From Komarekiella atlantica HA4396-MV6 (lineage in GTDB: Bacteria; Cyanobacteriota; Cyanobacteriia; Cyanobacteriales; Nostocaceae): DNA of 64,000 bases. The notes beneath the pieces were generated by a model. That model made no database searches. It was given only the letters and a program-made list of their open reading frames with translations, and had not been told where the DNA came from. Made by a program: the position numbers and the translations under genes. Shown in pieces: positions 27,691 through 36,966 of this stretch. The stretch lies in assembly GCA_019359395.1 (NCBI GenBank), contig JAHHHK010000021.1, forward strand, positions 62,001-126,000, read 5' to 3'. Each line of letters starts with the position of its first letter. Positions within the stretch are counted from its first letter, which is position 1.

Positions 27691-28104
27691 TTAGTCTTGA
27701 TTGTAAATTTTGTTAGGATACATATTTTCAAAGTAAGCAATAGCAACTTCGCCTAACGCCTTAACTGCAACAGCTCCAATTGCAGGTTGAACAACTTGGC
27801 CAATGCCAGGAAAAAATCCTGCTATAGTACCACCTATCCTGAAAAGTAATTGTCCTCCGCCCATTGCCGTGATTGCTGCGGCTATTGCTCCTGCACCACC
27901 AGCAGGTATTGAATTGAGATTGTAGACTTGAGCAATTCGAGTTACTACAACTGCCTGTACACCAGCTAAAGTAGTATAAAAAGTTAACGCGCCGATCGCA
28001 GGAACCCCACCGATAACTCCTGCTGTTGCTCCACCTCCGATCATTAACCAAAGTTCATCTCTGGCTTGGTCACGACAATATTTAGGCATAAAAGGTTTCA
28101 CCAT
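27691..28104 (-). CDS. Small glycine-rich membrane protein
   Basis: A 137-residue protein with hydrophobic Gly/Ala-rich segments at about residues 20-50, 68-95 and 100-120 (GGGATAGVIGGVPAIGALTF, GGAGAIAAAITAMGGG). The N-terminus is charged (CRDQARDEL). The pattern recalls EcsC/YcjF-type small membrane proteins, but I cannot assign a family. It lies upstream of the LamG-patatin gene on the same strand, separated by a 760-base repeat-rich gap, so it is probably transcribed separately. Confidence 0.65.
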   Translation of the reverse strand: MVKPFMPKYCRDQARDELWLMIGGGATAGVIGGVPAIGALTFYTTLAGVQAVVVTRIAQVYNLNSIPAGGAGAIAAAITAMGGGQLLFRIGGTIAGFFPGIGQVVQPAIGAVAVKALGEVAIAYFENMYPNKIYNQD

Positions 28105-28464
28105 GCCAAAAAAGGTTTTTTGTATGCTAAGGAATTTTCAGAGCCACGATCACGCAGATGCGATGAGTAGCATTGGCTCTCAAAATACTTTTTGTTTCTA
28201 GCTTTCAATCTGGATATGCATCTTTCCAAAAAGGATGTAAAAGCTTCATTCATAATATTCAGGATTGTTTTAGACAAAATCCATCCAAAGATATGGCAAA
28301 TAGGGAACTTTTAGCATTTTTGACACCTTCAAAATTGTTTGGGGTATGGAGAAAAATTACTGAAGCGATCGCTGTTTTTTGCTTCGAGTCTTTCAAAGTT
28401 ATTTAGTACTTTTGACAGCCCAGCTAAATCTGCATTCAACTGAGGACTTACGCAAAATTATGAA

Positions 28465-28613
28465 AAAACGTAGACGCACAGCGGCTTGCCAAAAGCGAAA
28501 AGTCGGTAGCTTGTTTTCCTACGGAAGGCTACGCGAACCCGTAGGGTGCGGCGGCTTCCGCCGTCGGAAACTTTGGCTACCGCCAAAGACACGCAGCGTC
28601 TCGTAGAGAAGGA
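28465..28613. repeat. Dispersed palindromic repeat cluster
   Basis: Several nested short palindromes (for example CGGCGGCTTCCGCCG and CTTTGGCTACCGCCAAAG) and the word GCGTCTCGTAGAGAAGG. Open frames that cross this stretch are built from repeat sequence. The remaining part of the 28105-28705 gap shows no gene that I can support. Confidence 0.7.
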
Positions 28614-28705
28614 ATAAGAGTTTTAGAGAGTTATTGCGTAAGTTATACAACTGTTGGCACACCTTGGTAATATCAAATAAAATTTAGTTTTATTTTCCAA
28701 AATTA

Positions 28706-31030
28706 ATGAAAACTCCTTGGCAATCTTCGTACTCGGTGATATACCCGCAGTACACCGTTGCTTGTAGCGGTTGGGTGCTGAAACGGTTTTTGAGACTCCT
28801 AACTGAACCACTTAAAAAGCTGAGCCGTTGGAAGTTGATTCCGCTTGGTAATATTTCAACTTCTGTACCCAGTCAAAGCTTTAAATTAGGAGAATTTATA
28901 ATTGATTGGCAAGGTAGCAATACAAAACAGCCGAGTCTGCGGATTAGCCATCAAAGTAATGAAGCAAAAACAATATGGCAGACATCTCCTGGTTCTAGCT
29001 TTGTCAGTGGGGGTGATGTTCGCCTAAATATCATTGAAGAACGAGGTTCTATAGAAATTGACGAACACAAACTTGCAGACTTTACCGATCAAACTGTTGA
29101 CAGCATTAAGCAAGAGGACGATACTCTGGTAATTTCTGGTCGTCTTCAAGGTCGCAAAACTGCCAGTAACGAACCCAAATATATCTTAATATTGCAAACT
29201 GTCGGGTCAAAAGAACTTGATTTTCAAGTGCAAATTGTCGATGGGAATGTCAATCAGACACAGTTGCAATTCACAACTTCCCCAGACGAACACTTTTATG
29301 GTTTTGGAGAGCAATTTTCTGACATCGATTGTAAAGGACAATGGATGCCGATTGTCTGCGAAGAGGGAGGGATTGGGCGTGGCGATCGCGGCCCGAAAAC
29401 TCTTAACCTACTAGGTGTATCTGGTAATAGATTTTCAAGTTATGCCCCCATGCCCTACTTTTTAACTAACAAGGGGCGATCAATATTTTTAACTAACACT
29501 GAACCCTCAATTTTCAACTTACGCGATCCATATATTGCAACTATACGGGTTTCATCGAGTTGTATGCAGGGGCGAATTCTTTGCGGCGAGACACCCCTAG
29601 ATATTATTGAACTATATACCAACTATGTGGGACGGATGCCAGCACTTCCCGATTGGCTAAATAGTGGGGCGATCGTGGGTATGCAAGGAGGTGCAAAGTT
29701 AGTCCGACAAGTGTGGTCGCAGTTGCGCGACCTCAACACCCCCATTGCTGGATTTTGGCTTCAGGATTGGGTCGGTCAACGCCGCACAATAGCAGGAAAA
29801 CAGTTGTGGTGGAATTGGCAACTTGATGAAAGCACTTATCCAGATTGGCAGCAGTTGGTAACTGACCTAGCAGAAGCAGAAATTTCGGTTGGGGTATATG
29901 TCAACCCCTTCCTAGTTGAGCGCCCACACCAGCCAAACCAAGCACAGCGTAATCTCTATAAAGAAGCCATACAACAAGGTTTTGTAGTCAAAACTCAAGA
30001 CGCCCAACCATATTTAATTAAAAGTACTGACTTCTCTGCGGCTTTGCTAGATTTGACTAACCCAGATGCTCGTAAATGGTTCAAAAGTATTCTTAAGGAC
30101 GAAGTGATGGGCAAAGGCGCTAAATTTTGGATGACTGACTTTGGGGAAGCAGCGCCGTTTGATGGAGTGTTTGCTAACGAAGCTGGACTACTCTATCACA
30201 ACCAATATCCTGTAGATTGGGTAACAGTTAACCGAGAAGCTATTCAAGAAGCGGGTCGTGAAGGTGACGCCTGGTTCTTCAATCGAGCCGGATTTTTGCA
30301 AACTCCATCTCAGAGCACAGGTATGTGGTTAGGAGATCAGAATACTTCTTGGGGTCTAAATGATGGTATAGCGAGTGCTCTCAAAGGGGCAATTAGTGGT
30401 GGGATCTCTGGGTTCAGTATCAACCATAGTGACATTGGTGGGTATACAAGTATTGCTAACCCGATTTTAGAAGCTTTAGGTATAGGATTTAGGCGATCGC
30501 GTGAACTACTCTATCGGTGGATGGAAATGAACGCTTTCACTCCAGTATTCCGCACACACGAAGGCAATCAGCCAGATGAAAATGTTCAATTTTATACAGA
30601 CAAAGATACCCTAGCAACTTTCAGTTATTGGGCGAAAGTCTATGCAGCACTAGCTATGTATCGCCAGCAATTGATGGTAGAAGCAGCGACAAAAGGATAT
30701 CCCCTTGTTCGGCATCTTGTTCTTCATTACCCTAATGATCCTAATGTTTACAAAATAGAAGATCAGTTTTTGCTGGGTAGTGACTTTTTAGTAGCGCCAG
30801 TATTGAAGCCAGGTAAAAATAGCACAAATGTATATTTTCCAGCTGGCGAGTGGGTTCATTTGTGGAGTGGCAAAACCTACAGCATGACAACAGGTACACT
30901 GCAAAAAGTACCTGCTCCACTCGGACAACCTGCTGTATTTTATCGGCAGGGATCTAAAGCACCTGAATTAGTCTTGAATGCTCTCAAAGCTCACAATCTA
31001 CTCAATTTCTCACCCAGTCAGCAAAGCTAA
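28706..31030 (+). CDS. GH31 glycoside hydrolase, sulfoquinovosidase (YihQ)-like
   Basis: A 774-residue protein. The N-terminal beta domain has FYGFGEQFSDID and EEGGIGRGD, the barrel has GFWLQDWVGQ. The catalytic nucleophile is D478 in WMTDFGEAAP and the acid/base D544 in WLGDQNTSW; INHSDIGGYTS contains the Tyr equivalent to E. coli YihQ Y508. These match YihQ better than ordinary alpha-glucosidases. By my recall of YihQ, R301 of GKRVMW, which grips the sulfonate, is Q366 here (GKQLWW) while W304 is kept (W369). So the enzyme may use a different alpha-glycoside, or a changed mode of sulfoquinovose binding. No signal peptide. Stands alone. Confidence 0.88.
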   Translation: MKTPWQSSYSVIYPQYTVACSGWVLKRFLRLLTEPLKKLSRWKLIPLGNISTSVPSQSFKLGEFIIDWQGSNTKQPSLRISHQSNEAKTIWQTSPGSSFVSGGDVRLNIIEERGSIEIDEHKLADFTDQTVDSIKQEDDTLVISGRLQGRKTASNEPKYILILQTVGSKELDFQVQIVDGNVNQTQLQFTTSPDEHFYGFGEQFSDIDCKGQWMPIVCEEGGIGRGDRGPKTLNLLGVSGNRFSSYAPMPYFLTNKGRSIFLTNTEPSIFNLRDPYIATIRVSSSCMQGRILCGETPLDIIELYTNYVGRMPALPDWLNSGAIVGMQGGAKLVRQVWSQLRDLNTPIAGFWLQDWVGQRRTIAGKQLWWNWQLDESTYPDWQQLVTDLAEAEISVGVYVNPFLVERPHQPNQAQRNLYKEAIQQGFVVKTQDAQPYLIKSTDFSAALLDLTNPDARKWFKSILKDEVMGKGAKFWMTDFGEAAPFDGVFANEAGLLYHNQYPVDWVTVNREAIQEAGREGDAWFFNRAGFLQTPSQSTGMWLGDQNTSWGLNDGIASALKGAISGGISGFSINHSDIGGYTSIANPILEALGIGFRRSRELLYRWMEMNAFTPVFRTHEGNQPDENVQFYTDKDTLATFSYWAKVYAALAMYRQQLMVEAATKGYPLVRHLVLHYPNDPNVYKIEDQFLLGSDFLVAPVLKPGKNSTNVYFPAGEWVHLWSGKTYSMTTGTLQKVPAPLGQPAVFYRQGSKAPELVLNALKAHNLLNFSPSQQS

Positions 31031-31054
31031 TGAGAAGGAAAATCATTTAACAGT

Positions 31055-31120
31055 TATCACTTTTTTTCTAATCACTGTTTACTGTTCCCTGTTTACTGTT
31101 CCTGTTCCGTGTTTACTGGT
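31055..31120. repeat. CTGTTCC / TTTACTG heptamer repeats
   Basis: Imperfect tandem copies of CTGTTCC and GTTTACTG after the GH31 gene are a typical cyanobacterial short tandem repeat block. Confidence 0.65.
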
Positions 31121-31290
31121 GGGTAATTGCAGGCTGCATCTGTCAGTTTCTTCCAAATTTCGGGTTGGACTGTGACTGAAAGAATGCGACTATCGCAGTC
31201 AATTTCAAACTGCTGCCAACCATTATCTACTGTGTTTGATTGTAGTAGTTCGTTGATTTTAATTGTTCTTTCTAGTTTTCCTACAATCAT
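31093..31290 (-). pseudogene. Truncated FinO-like (fertility inhibition) protein
   Basis: A 65-codon frame whose first 57 residues (MIVGKLERTIKINEL, FEIDCDSR, WKKLTDAACNYP) fit the N-terminus of small cyanobacterial FinO/ProQ-like proteins, which are usually about 90-130 residues. After NYP the match ends and the frame runs into tandem repeat DNA (PPVNTEQEQ). It is therefore probably a 3'-truncated remnant, perhaps still expressed. Confidence 0.55.
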
Positions 31291-31301
31291 AGATACTCCT
31301 A

Positions 31302-31664
31302 TTAAGATGCATTCGCTAATGTTGGTAAAGCATCTAATGTATGCACTAATCCCTGCGGATCTGTCAAAATATATTTTTTAATTACTGGTTGAAGAGTAAA
31401 ACTAATTTCTTTTGTAATTGGATGTTTAATACTTTCCAGTAATGACAGCCGTTCAAGTTTTTCTAATGCTTTTACTAATTCTGAAGTTGACAGAGATGCT
31501 TTCTGTTTTTGATTTATATTAGTTAATAGCTTAACAAAGCTAATCGATTGGGAATTTGAAGCTATTTCATCCGCTAAGTAAATCATAATCTGCCGCTGAA
31601 TTTCACTTAAAACTTGACTAAACATCTTATCGAGCATTGCTTCAAGCTCGCTGCTAACAAATGT
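31302..31664 (-). pseudogene. Remnant of a STAND/NB-ARC protein (C-terminal winged-helix part)
   Basis: The segment FVSSELEAMLDKMF...EIQRQIMIYLA, KALEKLERLSLLES and FTLQPVIKKYI resembles the winged-helix region after the NB-ARC ATPase in cyanobacterial STAND proteins. Neither the P-loop nor the repeat domain is here. The frame fuses upstream with the TpsA fragment, so this is a rearranged piece. Confidence 0.5.
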
Positions 31665-31674
31665 AGTTTGGTTT

Positions 31675-31902
31675 TCAAAAAATTCCAATAGGTATAGAAA
31701 ATTCTTTGAAACTGTGGAATAAATTGTTTTCCATCTGAGTTCCACCTTCAATTTTTGTAGTGTTTTCCTCTATTTTTATACTTGTGTTGTTAGGTAAGGT
31801 TGTATCTGGAATAATTTGAGCTTCAGACGGAAGAACAGACGAAAACAAAATAGACCCTGATACTACAATAGTACTTATAAAATTATTGAGATGATTGTTC
31901 AT
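31675..31902 (-). pseudogene. N-terminal fragment of a two-partner-secretion adhesin (TpsA)
   Basis: From the ATG at 31902 the frame gives a signal peptide (ISTIVVSGSILFSSVLPSEA) and then IIPDTTLPNN, EGGTQMENNLFHSFKEFS, the start of the haemagglutinin-activity (TPS) domain. A stop follows after 75 residues; full proteins have many hundreds. The matching transporter remnant is at 33185 in the opposite orientation. Confidence 0.6.
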
Positions 31903-32005
31903 TTGTTGGGAAAGTATTGATGTTGAAATTATGATATAATTGCAAACAAGAAATTGAGAGTGTCTACCTATGAGGTTAAAAAATTCTATATTGTATCTTT
32001 GAGAG

Positions 32006-32656
32006 TTAATACATGGAAGATGTTCTCTCTCGATGAAACACAAATAGATTGCCTGTTGCTCCTCGTCCTACTCTTATTTCCTCATCTAAGTAAGAAGTTA
32101 TCCACAGGGCCTCTTTCTGTAGGAATTCTAATACTGGTATTCTCAATTCAGGAAAATTCCAATTAGGTAGTCCAAGAGGTTTTGTTGCTTGTATGGAAAA
32201 TGAGTTAAAAGCAACTGTGGCAGTTTGCTCATCTGTACCCCACTTCCATAGTCCGTCGGCTTGTAACTGCCACTCACCTAAAATGGGTAATTCTACTTCA
32301 GCGCTATTAGAGGCTGATATTTTTTTAGTATCTCCAGCAGCTAGTTTTTGCCACACACGCTTGATTTTAATTCCTTGTAAAAAGTCTGAAATTGATGCGA
32401 TTTGTCGAGTTACAACTGTTCCGCGCGAGGCGTAAACTAATTGCCAATTACCAAATAATAACGGAAGAGATTTTAAGTTAAGTGGTTGTGGGATTGGATT
32501 AATATTCTCTAATCGATGTACAAGTTCATCAATAGGCTTTTCAGAGGATGGAAATAAGCTTCGCTGTACTCCCAATATTTCTATTTGTTGTAAAAGCTCG
32601 GTTCTTAAAGCAAATCTTGTTGGGTCATTTTCTAACGCTTCTTCATGCATATCCAT
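32006..32656 (-). CDS. PAP/fibrillin family protein
   Basis: A 216-residue protein of the plastid-lipid-associated (fibrillin) family, which binds lipids or prenylquinones at thylakoids and plastoglobules in plants and cyanobacteria. Typical segments are LLFGNWQLVYASRGTVVTRQ near residue 65, LGEWQLQADGLWKWG, and the end EIRVGRGATGNLFVFHRE. Length is normal and the frame is intact, in contrast to the broken genes on both sides. Confidence 0.85.
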   Translation of the reverse strand: MDMHEEALENDPTRFALRTELLQQIEILGVQRSLFPSSEKPIDELVHRLENINPIPQPLNLKSLPLLFGNWQLVYASRGTVVTRQIASISDFLQGIKIKRVWQKLAAGDTKKISASNSAEVELPILGEWQLQADGLWKWGTDEQTATVAFNSFSIQATKPLGLPNWNFPELRIPVLEFLQKEALWITSYLDEEIRVGRGATGNLFVFHRERTSSMY

Positions 32657-32713
32657 TGTTAATAAGGTATCTACATTGCTATTGGTAGCGATTGCTGTTA
32701 TTTATTAAAAATA

Positions 32714-33178
32714 TCAATTTTTAACTATCAATTGAGAATTTAATGATAGTTCACTATCTTGAACTAGTAACCGAAGCTTACCGTTATTCTGAAAAATATT
32801 ACCAGCCATTGAAAACATGGCGTTGACCTTGCGAGCGCGCCATTCATCCACGAGTTTTTGCACTTGGGTTGCAGACATCCGTTGCATCATTGCTTCGTAT
32901 AGATAAGCAGCATGACCAGCTTCATCTTGAGCAATACTCAACATACCCCTCTTCAAGTTACGAGCGGTTAGCTCATCATCTGGTAAGACCTTTGTCATCC
33001 GCATATAGTCTTTACTAGCATCCAACTCCAAAGTATAGGTGCTAGCCATAAATACATCCCAGTCAATAACAGCAGGTTTTAGCTGTTTTTTGATGTATCC
33101 CTCAAAGAATGCTACAAATAAGGGATTGTGCTGCTGTTGTGACTTAGTTATTTGCAGTGCGATCGCACTCTTGCCAGA
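32714..33178 (-). pseudogene. 5'-truncated ferritin-like (diiron-type) protein
   Basis: From the ATG at 33049 there are 111 codons, but the same frame stays open upstream to about 33178 with plausible coding sequence (NPLFVAFFEGYIKKQL, AVIDWDVF). The helix with QDEAGHAAYLYE carries an ExxH motif of ferritin-like diiron proteins, and only this half of the four-helix bundle is visible. Sequence beyond 33178 belongs to the TpsB remnant on the other strand, so the 5' part has been lost by rearrangement. Family assignment is tentative. Confidence 0.45.
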
Positions 33179-33184
33179 AGGTTA

Positions 33185-33889
33185 CGCGATCGCAGTTCAG
33201 CCTCGGCATTGGTGCATTCGATGCTACGATAAACGAAAATGCTCCTGATAGCCGCTTCTTCTCATGGCGAGGACAAGCGCAGTGGGTACGCCTGCTGGCT
33301 CCTGAAACCATAGCGTTACTCCGTCTGAACATGCAACTAGCGACTACTACCCTCGTTCCTTTCGAGCAATTTAGCGTGGGTGGGCAGGAGAGCGTACGGG
33401 GCTATCGCCAGGATTTCCTGCTGGCTGATAATGGCGTGTTTTGGTTCGGCAGAAGTGCAAGTACCCATTTTAAAGACTGGTGGTATGTTGCAAGTGATTC
33501 CCTTTGCAGACTTTGGAGTGGGATGGAATTCTGGTACAGAGAATCCTGACTCGAATACCGTGGCTTCTGTTGGTCTGGGATTGCAGTCGCGTGGGGGCAA
33601 ACAATTCGCAATTCGCAATTTTTGAGAATGGGAATTGCTCTGTTGCTGATTAATTAATTGGCTCATTAACGGGGTACAGGCTCTCACTAAATCTTGTCCA
33701 AAGGAGACACTCCGCTAACAATCTGGTGGTCAACAAGAAAGTGGCGGGTTTCAAACCCTTACTAATTGTCTTAATTGCGAATTGCGAATTGGTGTTGGCT
33801 GGGGGATTCCGTTGGTAGATGTGGATTCAAACGGAAAGACATGGCAGGAGAACGGGGTGTATTTCTCTGTTATTTATAATCCTTTTTGA
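33185..33889 (+). pseudogene. C-terminal remnant of a TpsB/ShlB/FhaC outer-membrane transporter
   Basis: Three pieces of one frame encode the end of an FhaC-type barrel: QFSLGIGAFDATINEN to VGGQESVRGYRQDF, then SAEVQVPILKTGG to VGLGLQSRGG, then LRIGVGWGIPLVDV to the terminal IYNPF and TGA at 33887-33889. A single extra T in the T-run near 33437-33440 shifts the frame (GTG TTT GGT expected). An insertion at 33603-33790 separates the last two pieces; joining the flanks restores GGKQLRIGVGW. The N-terminal POTRA half is missing. Confidence 0.7.
33603..33790. mobile_element. MITE-like insertion with 18-bp inverted repeats
   Basis: 33603-33620 (AATTCGCAATTCGCAATT) and 33773-33790 are exact reverse complements. 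Removing about 177 bases rejoins a continuous reading frame of the tpsB remnant, with AATT duplicated at the edges. There is no coding capacity inside, so it would depend on a transposase elsewhere. Confidence 0.65.
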
Positions 33890-34486
33890 ACAACTGTAGA
33901 GTAGTTGGAACCCTGGTAAGCTAATGCACATATAGCTTCAGATGCATACATAGCTTCAAGTGACTTATGGCATCCAACCACGGGATGATTTATTATCTAC
34001 CTTAAAGCATATTTCCAAAAGCGAATGGAGCAACTACGATGTTGTTACCAAACTCTTTGCTGTATAGCAAAGTTGATCACGACCTGGAAAGTTACAGTCT
34101 CCAAAAATTCTAACATCGTTTTTATTGTGTGATATCCCTAACATAGAGGTTACTATTGCCCGACCTTCTCGGCCTGCCAAAGCCTTGATAAGGCAATACT
34201 TGTGAATTCTTTGGTACGGTAATATTCCAGGTAGTGTTTCATTTATAAATGTGAAATTACCTCTGCTCTCTGAGACATCTGAGGCATATATTGTTTCAAA
34301 TAAAAACTTGTCTGAAGTTGTCGCATAGCATTTACAAGTACTTGTCGTAGATTTCGCTTTTTTGGACAAACCGTAGCAAATAATTATGCTGTTTAGTACC
34401 TACAAAGATTAAGTTTTTTTTTGGAAAGACAAAGTATGACGCATTGTCCCCTAAAAAATCAAGCAGCCTTCAATCAAGTTTATTAA
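33890..34486. other. Intergenic stretch without a supported gene
   Basis: A 111-codon frame (34369-34034, - strand, TTG start, no clear ribosome site) crosses this stretch, but no family, motif or context supports it. Its sequence has some protein-like character (LPYQRIHKYCLIKALAG), so a decayed gene is possible. Confidence 0.4.
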
Positions 34487-35446
34487 TTGAGGGGACAACA
34501 TGCATATCGTAATAAGGCTGTTGATTTCTTTTCGTGGAAGACCCCCGTGACCATTTTTTGGAAAAGGTTATTACTGCAAAATAAACGGCGAAAGCTTAGT
34601 CTAAAAAATGACTTTTATAAGAGAGTAGGAGGACAGTATTTAGAGCGCTCAAGTAGATTTCATGTTATTCGCAAAGCATACAGTGTTGCCCAAAACAAAA
34701 TACAAAGTTTGAATCCCACTGTTTACAGAAATCGTTTAGAAATCCAAGATAAATCGATATTTACAGGTATTAGTGTTAAAAAAACCGTAATTGCTATGCA
34801 GGATTGCGGAGTCGGATTTGGTCTGCAATTGTCAGCTAATATGGTAGAAGAAATCTCTGACTTTGCTAGTCGAACACCTTGTATAGAACCTGGTTTTCAC
34901 GAGGAATTTCTTGCAAAAGCTGTTAAGAATGGTTGTTTACAAGGTGGGAGGTATGTAATGCGGGGGCTGGTAAATAATGTTAAAAATTGTCAAGCTATCG
35001 AGCAAATTGTCCACGATCCTTTGCTTTTAAAAATAGTTCGTAAATATCTTACCTATTGGCCAACGCTGATAACGCAGCATTTAACCTGGAGTTTTGCTTC
35101 ATCCCTGCCAGAAGCAGAAGTCAAGAAAAGTTACCCACCAACTAATTTTCATTATGATATTGCTGGTTATAACTTTATGACATCGTATTTCTACATTACA
35201 GACGTAGATATAGATTCTGGCCCCCACGTAATGATTAAGTACTCTCACCAGCAAAAGCCATTACAGATGTTGTTGACTTCTAATTGCCAACCTGACAATG
35301 CCATATTTAATTATTACGGCAAAGACAATCAAATAGTTATTACTGGAAAAAAAGGATTTGGCTTCGTTCAAGACCCTTCTTGCTTTCACAAAGTTAAACC
35401 CCCTGTTACCTCAAATCGACTAATACTACAAATCCGATATTCATAG
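34487..35446 (+). CDS. PhyH-like 2-oxoglutarate/Fe(II) dioxygenase
   Basis: A 319-codon frame beginning at TTG 34487; a GTG at 34547 is another possible start. The catalytic part fits the phytanoyl-CoA dioxygenase superfamily: NFHYDIAGYN with H222 and D224, DSGPHVMIKYSH, FHKV with H301, and the following Arg in SNRLILQIRY that binds 2-oxoglutarate. These enzymes hydroxylate lipids or secondary metabolites. It is unrelated in sequence to the IPNS-like group at the left end. The gene stands alone between pseudogenes and signalling genes. Confidence 0.72.
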   Translation: MRGQHAYRNKAVDFFSWKTPVTIFWKRLLLQNKRRKLSLKNDFYKRVGGQYLERSSRFHVIRKAYSVAQNKIQSLNPTVYRNRLEIQDKSIFTGISVKKTVIAMQDCGVGFGLQLSANMVEEISDFASRTPCIEPGFHEEFLAKAVKNGCLQGGRYVMRGLVNNVKNCQAIEQIVHDPLLLKIVRKYLTYWPTLITQHLTWSFASSLPEAEVKKSYPPTNFHYDIAGYNFMTSYFYITDVDIDSGPHVMIKYSHQQKPLQMLLTSNCQPDNAIFNYYGKDNQIVITGKKGFGFVQDPSCFHKVKPPVTSNRLILQIRYS

Positions 35447-35587
35447 CTTAAAAGTCTAAGTAAAATTCAAAGCTTGAACTTGCGTCTATGTCCAAGCTTC
35501 TCTAATGAATTCTATTAGAGAGATTTCTACTAGTACGCCCGACGCTGGAATAATGTTTCTGGAAAAATCTCTCAAAAGGGCTAACAA

Positions 35588-36601
35588 TTAGCAGAATCCA
35601 CAACGCTTAGAGGTACTGCTCTCGAATAAATAGCAAGTTGGGTTAGCAAAAGGCGAATCCAAGCTGCTATGGATAAAGCGATCGCGTCCTGCTGCTTTTG
35701 CTTGATACAATGCCCTATCTGCCGTGGCAATTATTTGTTGGAAGTCAGAATTAGGCTGAGGAACTACTGTAACTGACCCAGCACTCAGGGTTATATAAGA
35801 ACAAAGTAGTGAATTGCGATGAGGAATTGCCAATGTGCGGACAGCACAGCAGATTGTTTTAGCAATATGAATAGCCCCAAGTGCGTCTGTATCAGGTAAA
35901 ACAACAGCAAATTCTTCCCCGCCATAACGGGCAACTAAATCCGCAGTCCGCTTGAGAGCATCTTTTATAGCTCTAGCAATTTTGACTAGAGTGCGATCGC
36001 CTGCGAGATGACCATAGGTATCATTGTAGGATTTGAAGAAATCAACATCGCACAGAATCAAGGATAGAGGCTGTTGTGAGCGTGTTTGGCGCTGCCACTC
36101 AAGGAAAAGGTATTCTTCAAATCGCCGACGGTTAGCTACTTGAGTTAACTCATCAAGATTAACCAAAAGTTGCAACTGCTGATTTGCGGCAATCAGCTTT
36201 TGCTGTAGCTGAGATTGCTCAATCAGGCGTTTTAGACGTTGGCGCAGAATGGGCAAGAGAACAGGTTTAGTAACATAGTCAGTTGCACCGGCTGCAAATG
36301 CACGGTTAATGGAGCGTTCATCCTCAACAGATGTAAGCATTAAAATGGGAGTGTGCTGACCTTGATTTGATGAATGTAACTTGTAGCAACACTCGAAGCC
36401 ATCCATATCCGGCATTGAGATATCAAGGAGTATAATGTCGGGGTGGAGTTGCTCAAAAACATTTATTGCCTCTGTGCCATTTTCAGCTTCCGCGACTCGA
36501 TATCCATCCTGCTCTAAGAAAAGTCGCAGCACTGTGCGGAAAAAGGGTTCATCGTCAACGATCAGAGCTAATAATTGGTTTTGTTGAATAGTGGCTGTCA
36601 T
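35588..36601 (-). CDS. Response regulator with GGDEF diguanylate cyclase domain
   Basis: A 337-residue REC-GGDEF protein. The receiver domain (about 10-130) has the acidic pair in IVDDEPF, the phospho-acceptor Asp in IILLDISMPDMDG and Lys in VTKPV. A short coiled linker follows. The cyclase domain (about 150-315) has the active-site GGEEF with the inhibitory RxxD site (RTAD) five residues before it. It should make cyclic di-GMP when phosphorylated, with product feedback. The gene is monocistronic, next to another single-domain regulator at 36967. Confidence 0.93.
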   Translation of the reverse strand: MTATIQQNQLLALIVDDEPFFRTVLRLFLEQDGYRVAEAENGTEAINVFEQLHPDIILLDISMPDMDGFECCYKLHSSNQGQHTPILMLTSVEDERSINRAFAAGATDYVTKPVLLPILRQRLKRLIEQSQLQQKLIAANQQLQLLVNLDELTQVANRRRFEEYLFLEWQRQTRSQQPLSLILCDVDFFKSYNDTYGHLAGDRTLVKIARAIKDALKRTADLVARYGGEEFAVVLPDTDALGAIHIAKTICCAVRTLAIPHRNSLLCSYITLSAGSVTVVPQPNSDFQQIIATADRALYQAKAAGRDRFIHSSLDSPFANPTCYLFESSTSKRCGFC

Positions 36602-36966
36602 TATGCTTGATTATAAGGAGTTAAATCCTTGACTCTAGGACAGAGCAACACACTAGGGCACTAACAGCGACAAATAACTTGTGATTTGATAAACAATAAT
36701 TAAGCATAACTCACTAATCGGATTTATGCCCAAAAATCTTGGTAATCAGCCCTTCTTAACAATACAGTTACTAGATTAATTAAGCAAGATTTCCAGTAAT
36801 TTTACGGAGAGAAAAATTTTGCACAGAGTATAATAGCAGCAGGGTCAACGCATTTAATTAAGAGCCAAAAAATCAAATACAAGCGCCCTATAAAATATAT
36901 TTTGGCTCAATCAAAGGATTTAAATGCTTTCATCGACGACGGAGCATTCTATTCCAATTTCGTGCT
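36602..36966. other. Intergenic stretch, nothing recognised
   Basis: AT-rich, no open frame with support, no strong hairpin noticed. It must contain the promoter of the GGDEF gene. Confidence 0.5.

Noticed and set aside
28173-28606. Two + strand open frames as small genes
   Set aside because: They are built from dispersed repeat sequence, lack ribosome sites and show no protein-like composition.
34034-34369. 111-residue - strand gene
   Set aside because: TTG start without ribosome site, no family and no context; left only as a note on the gap.
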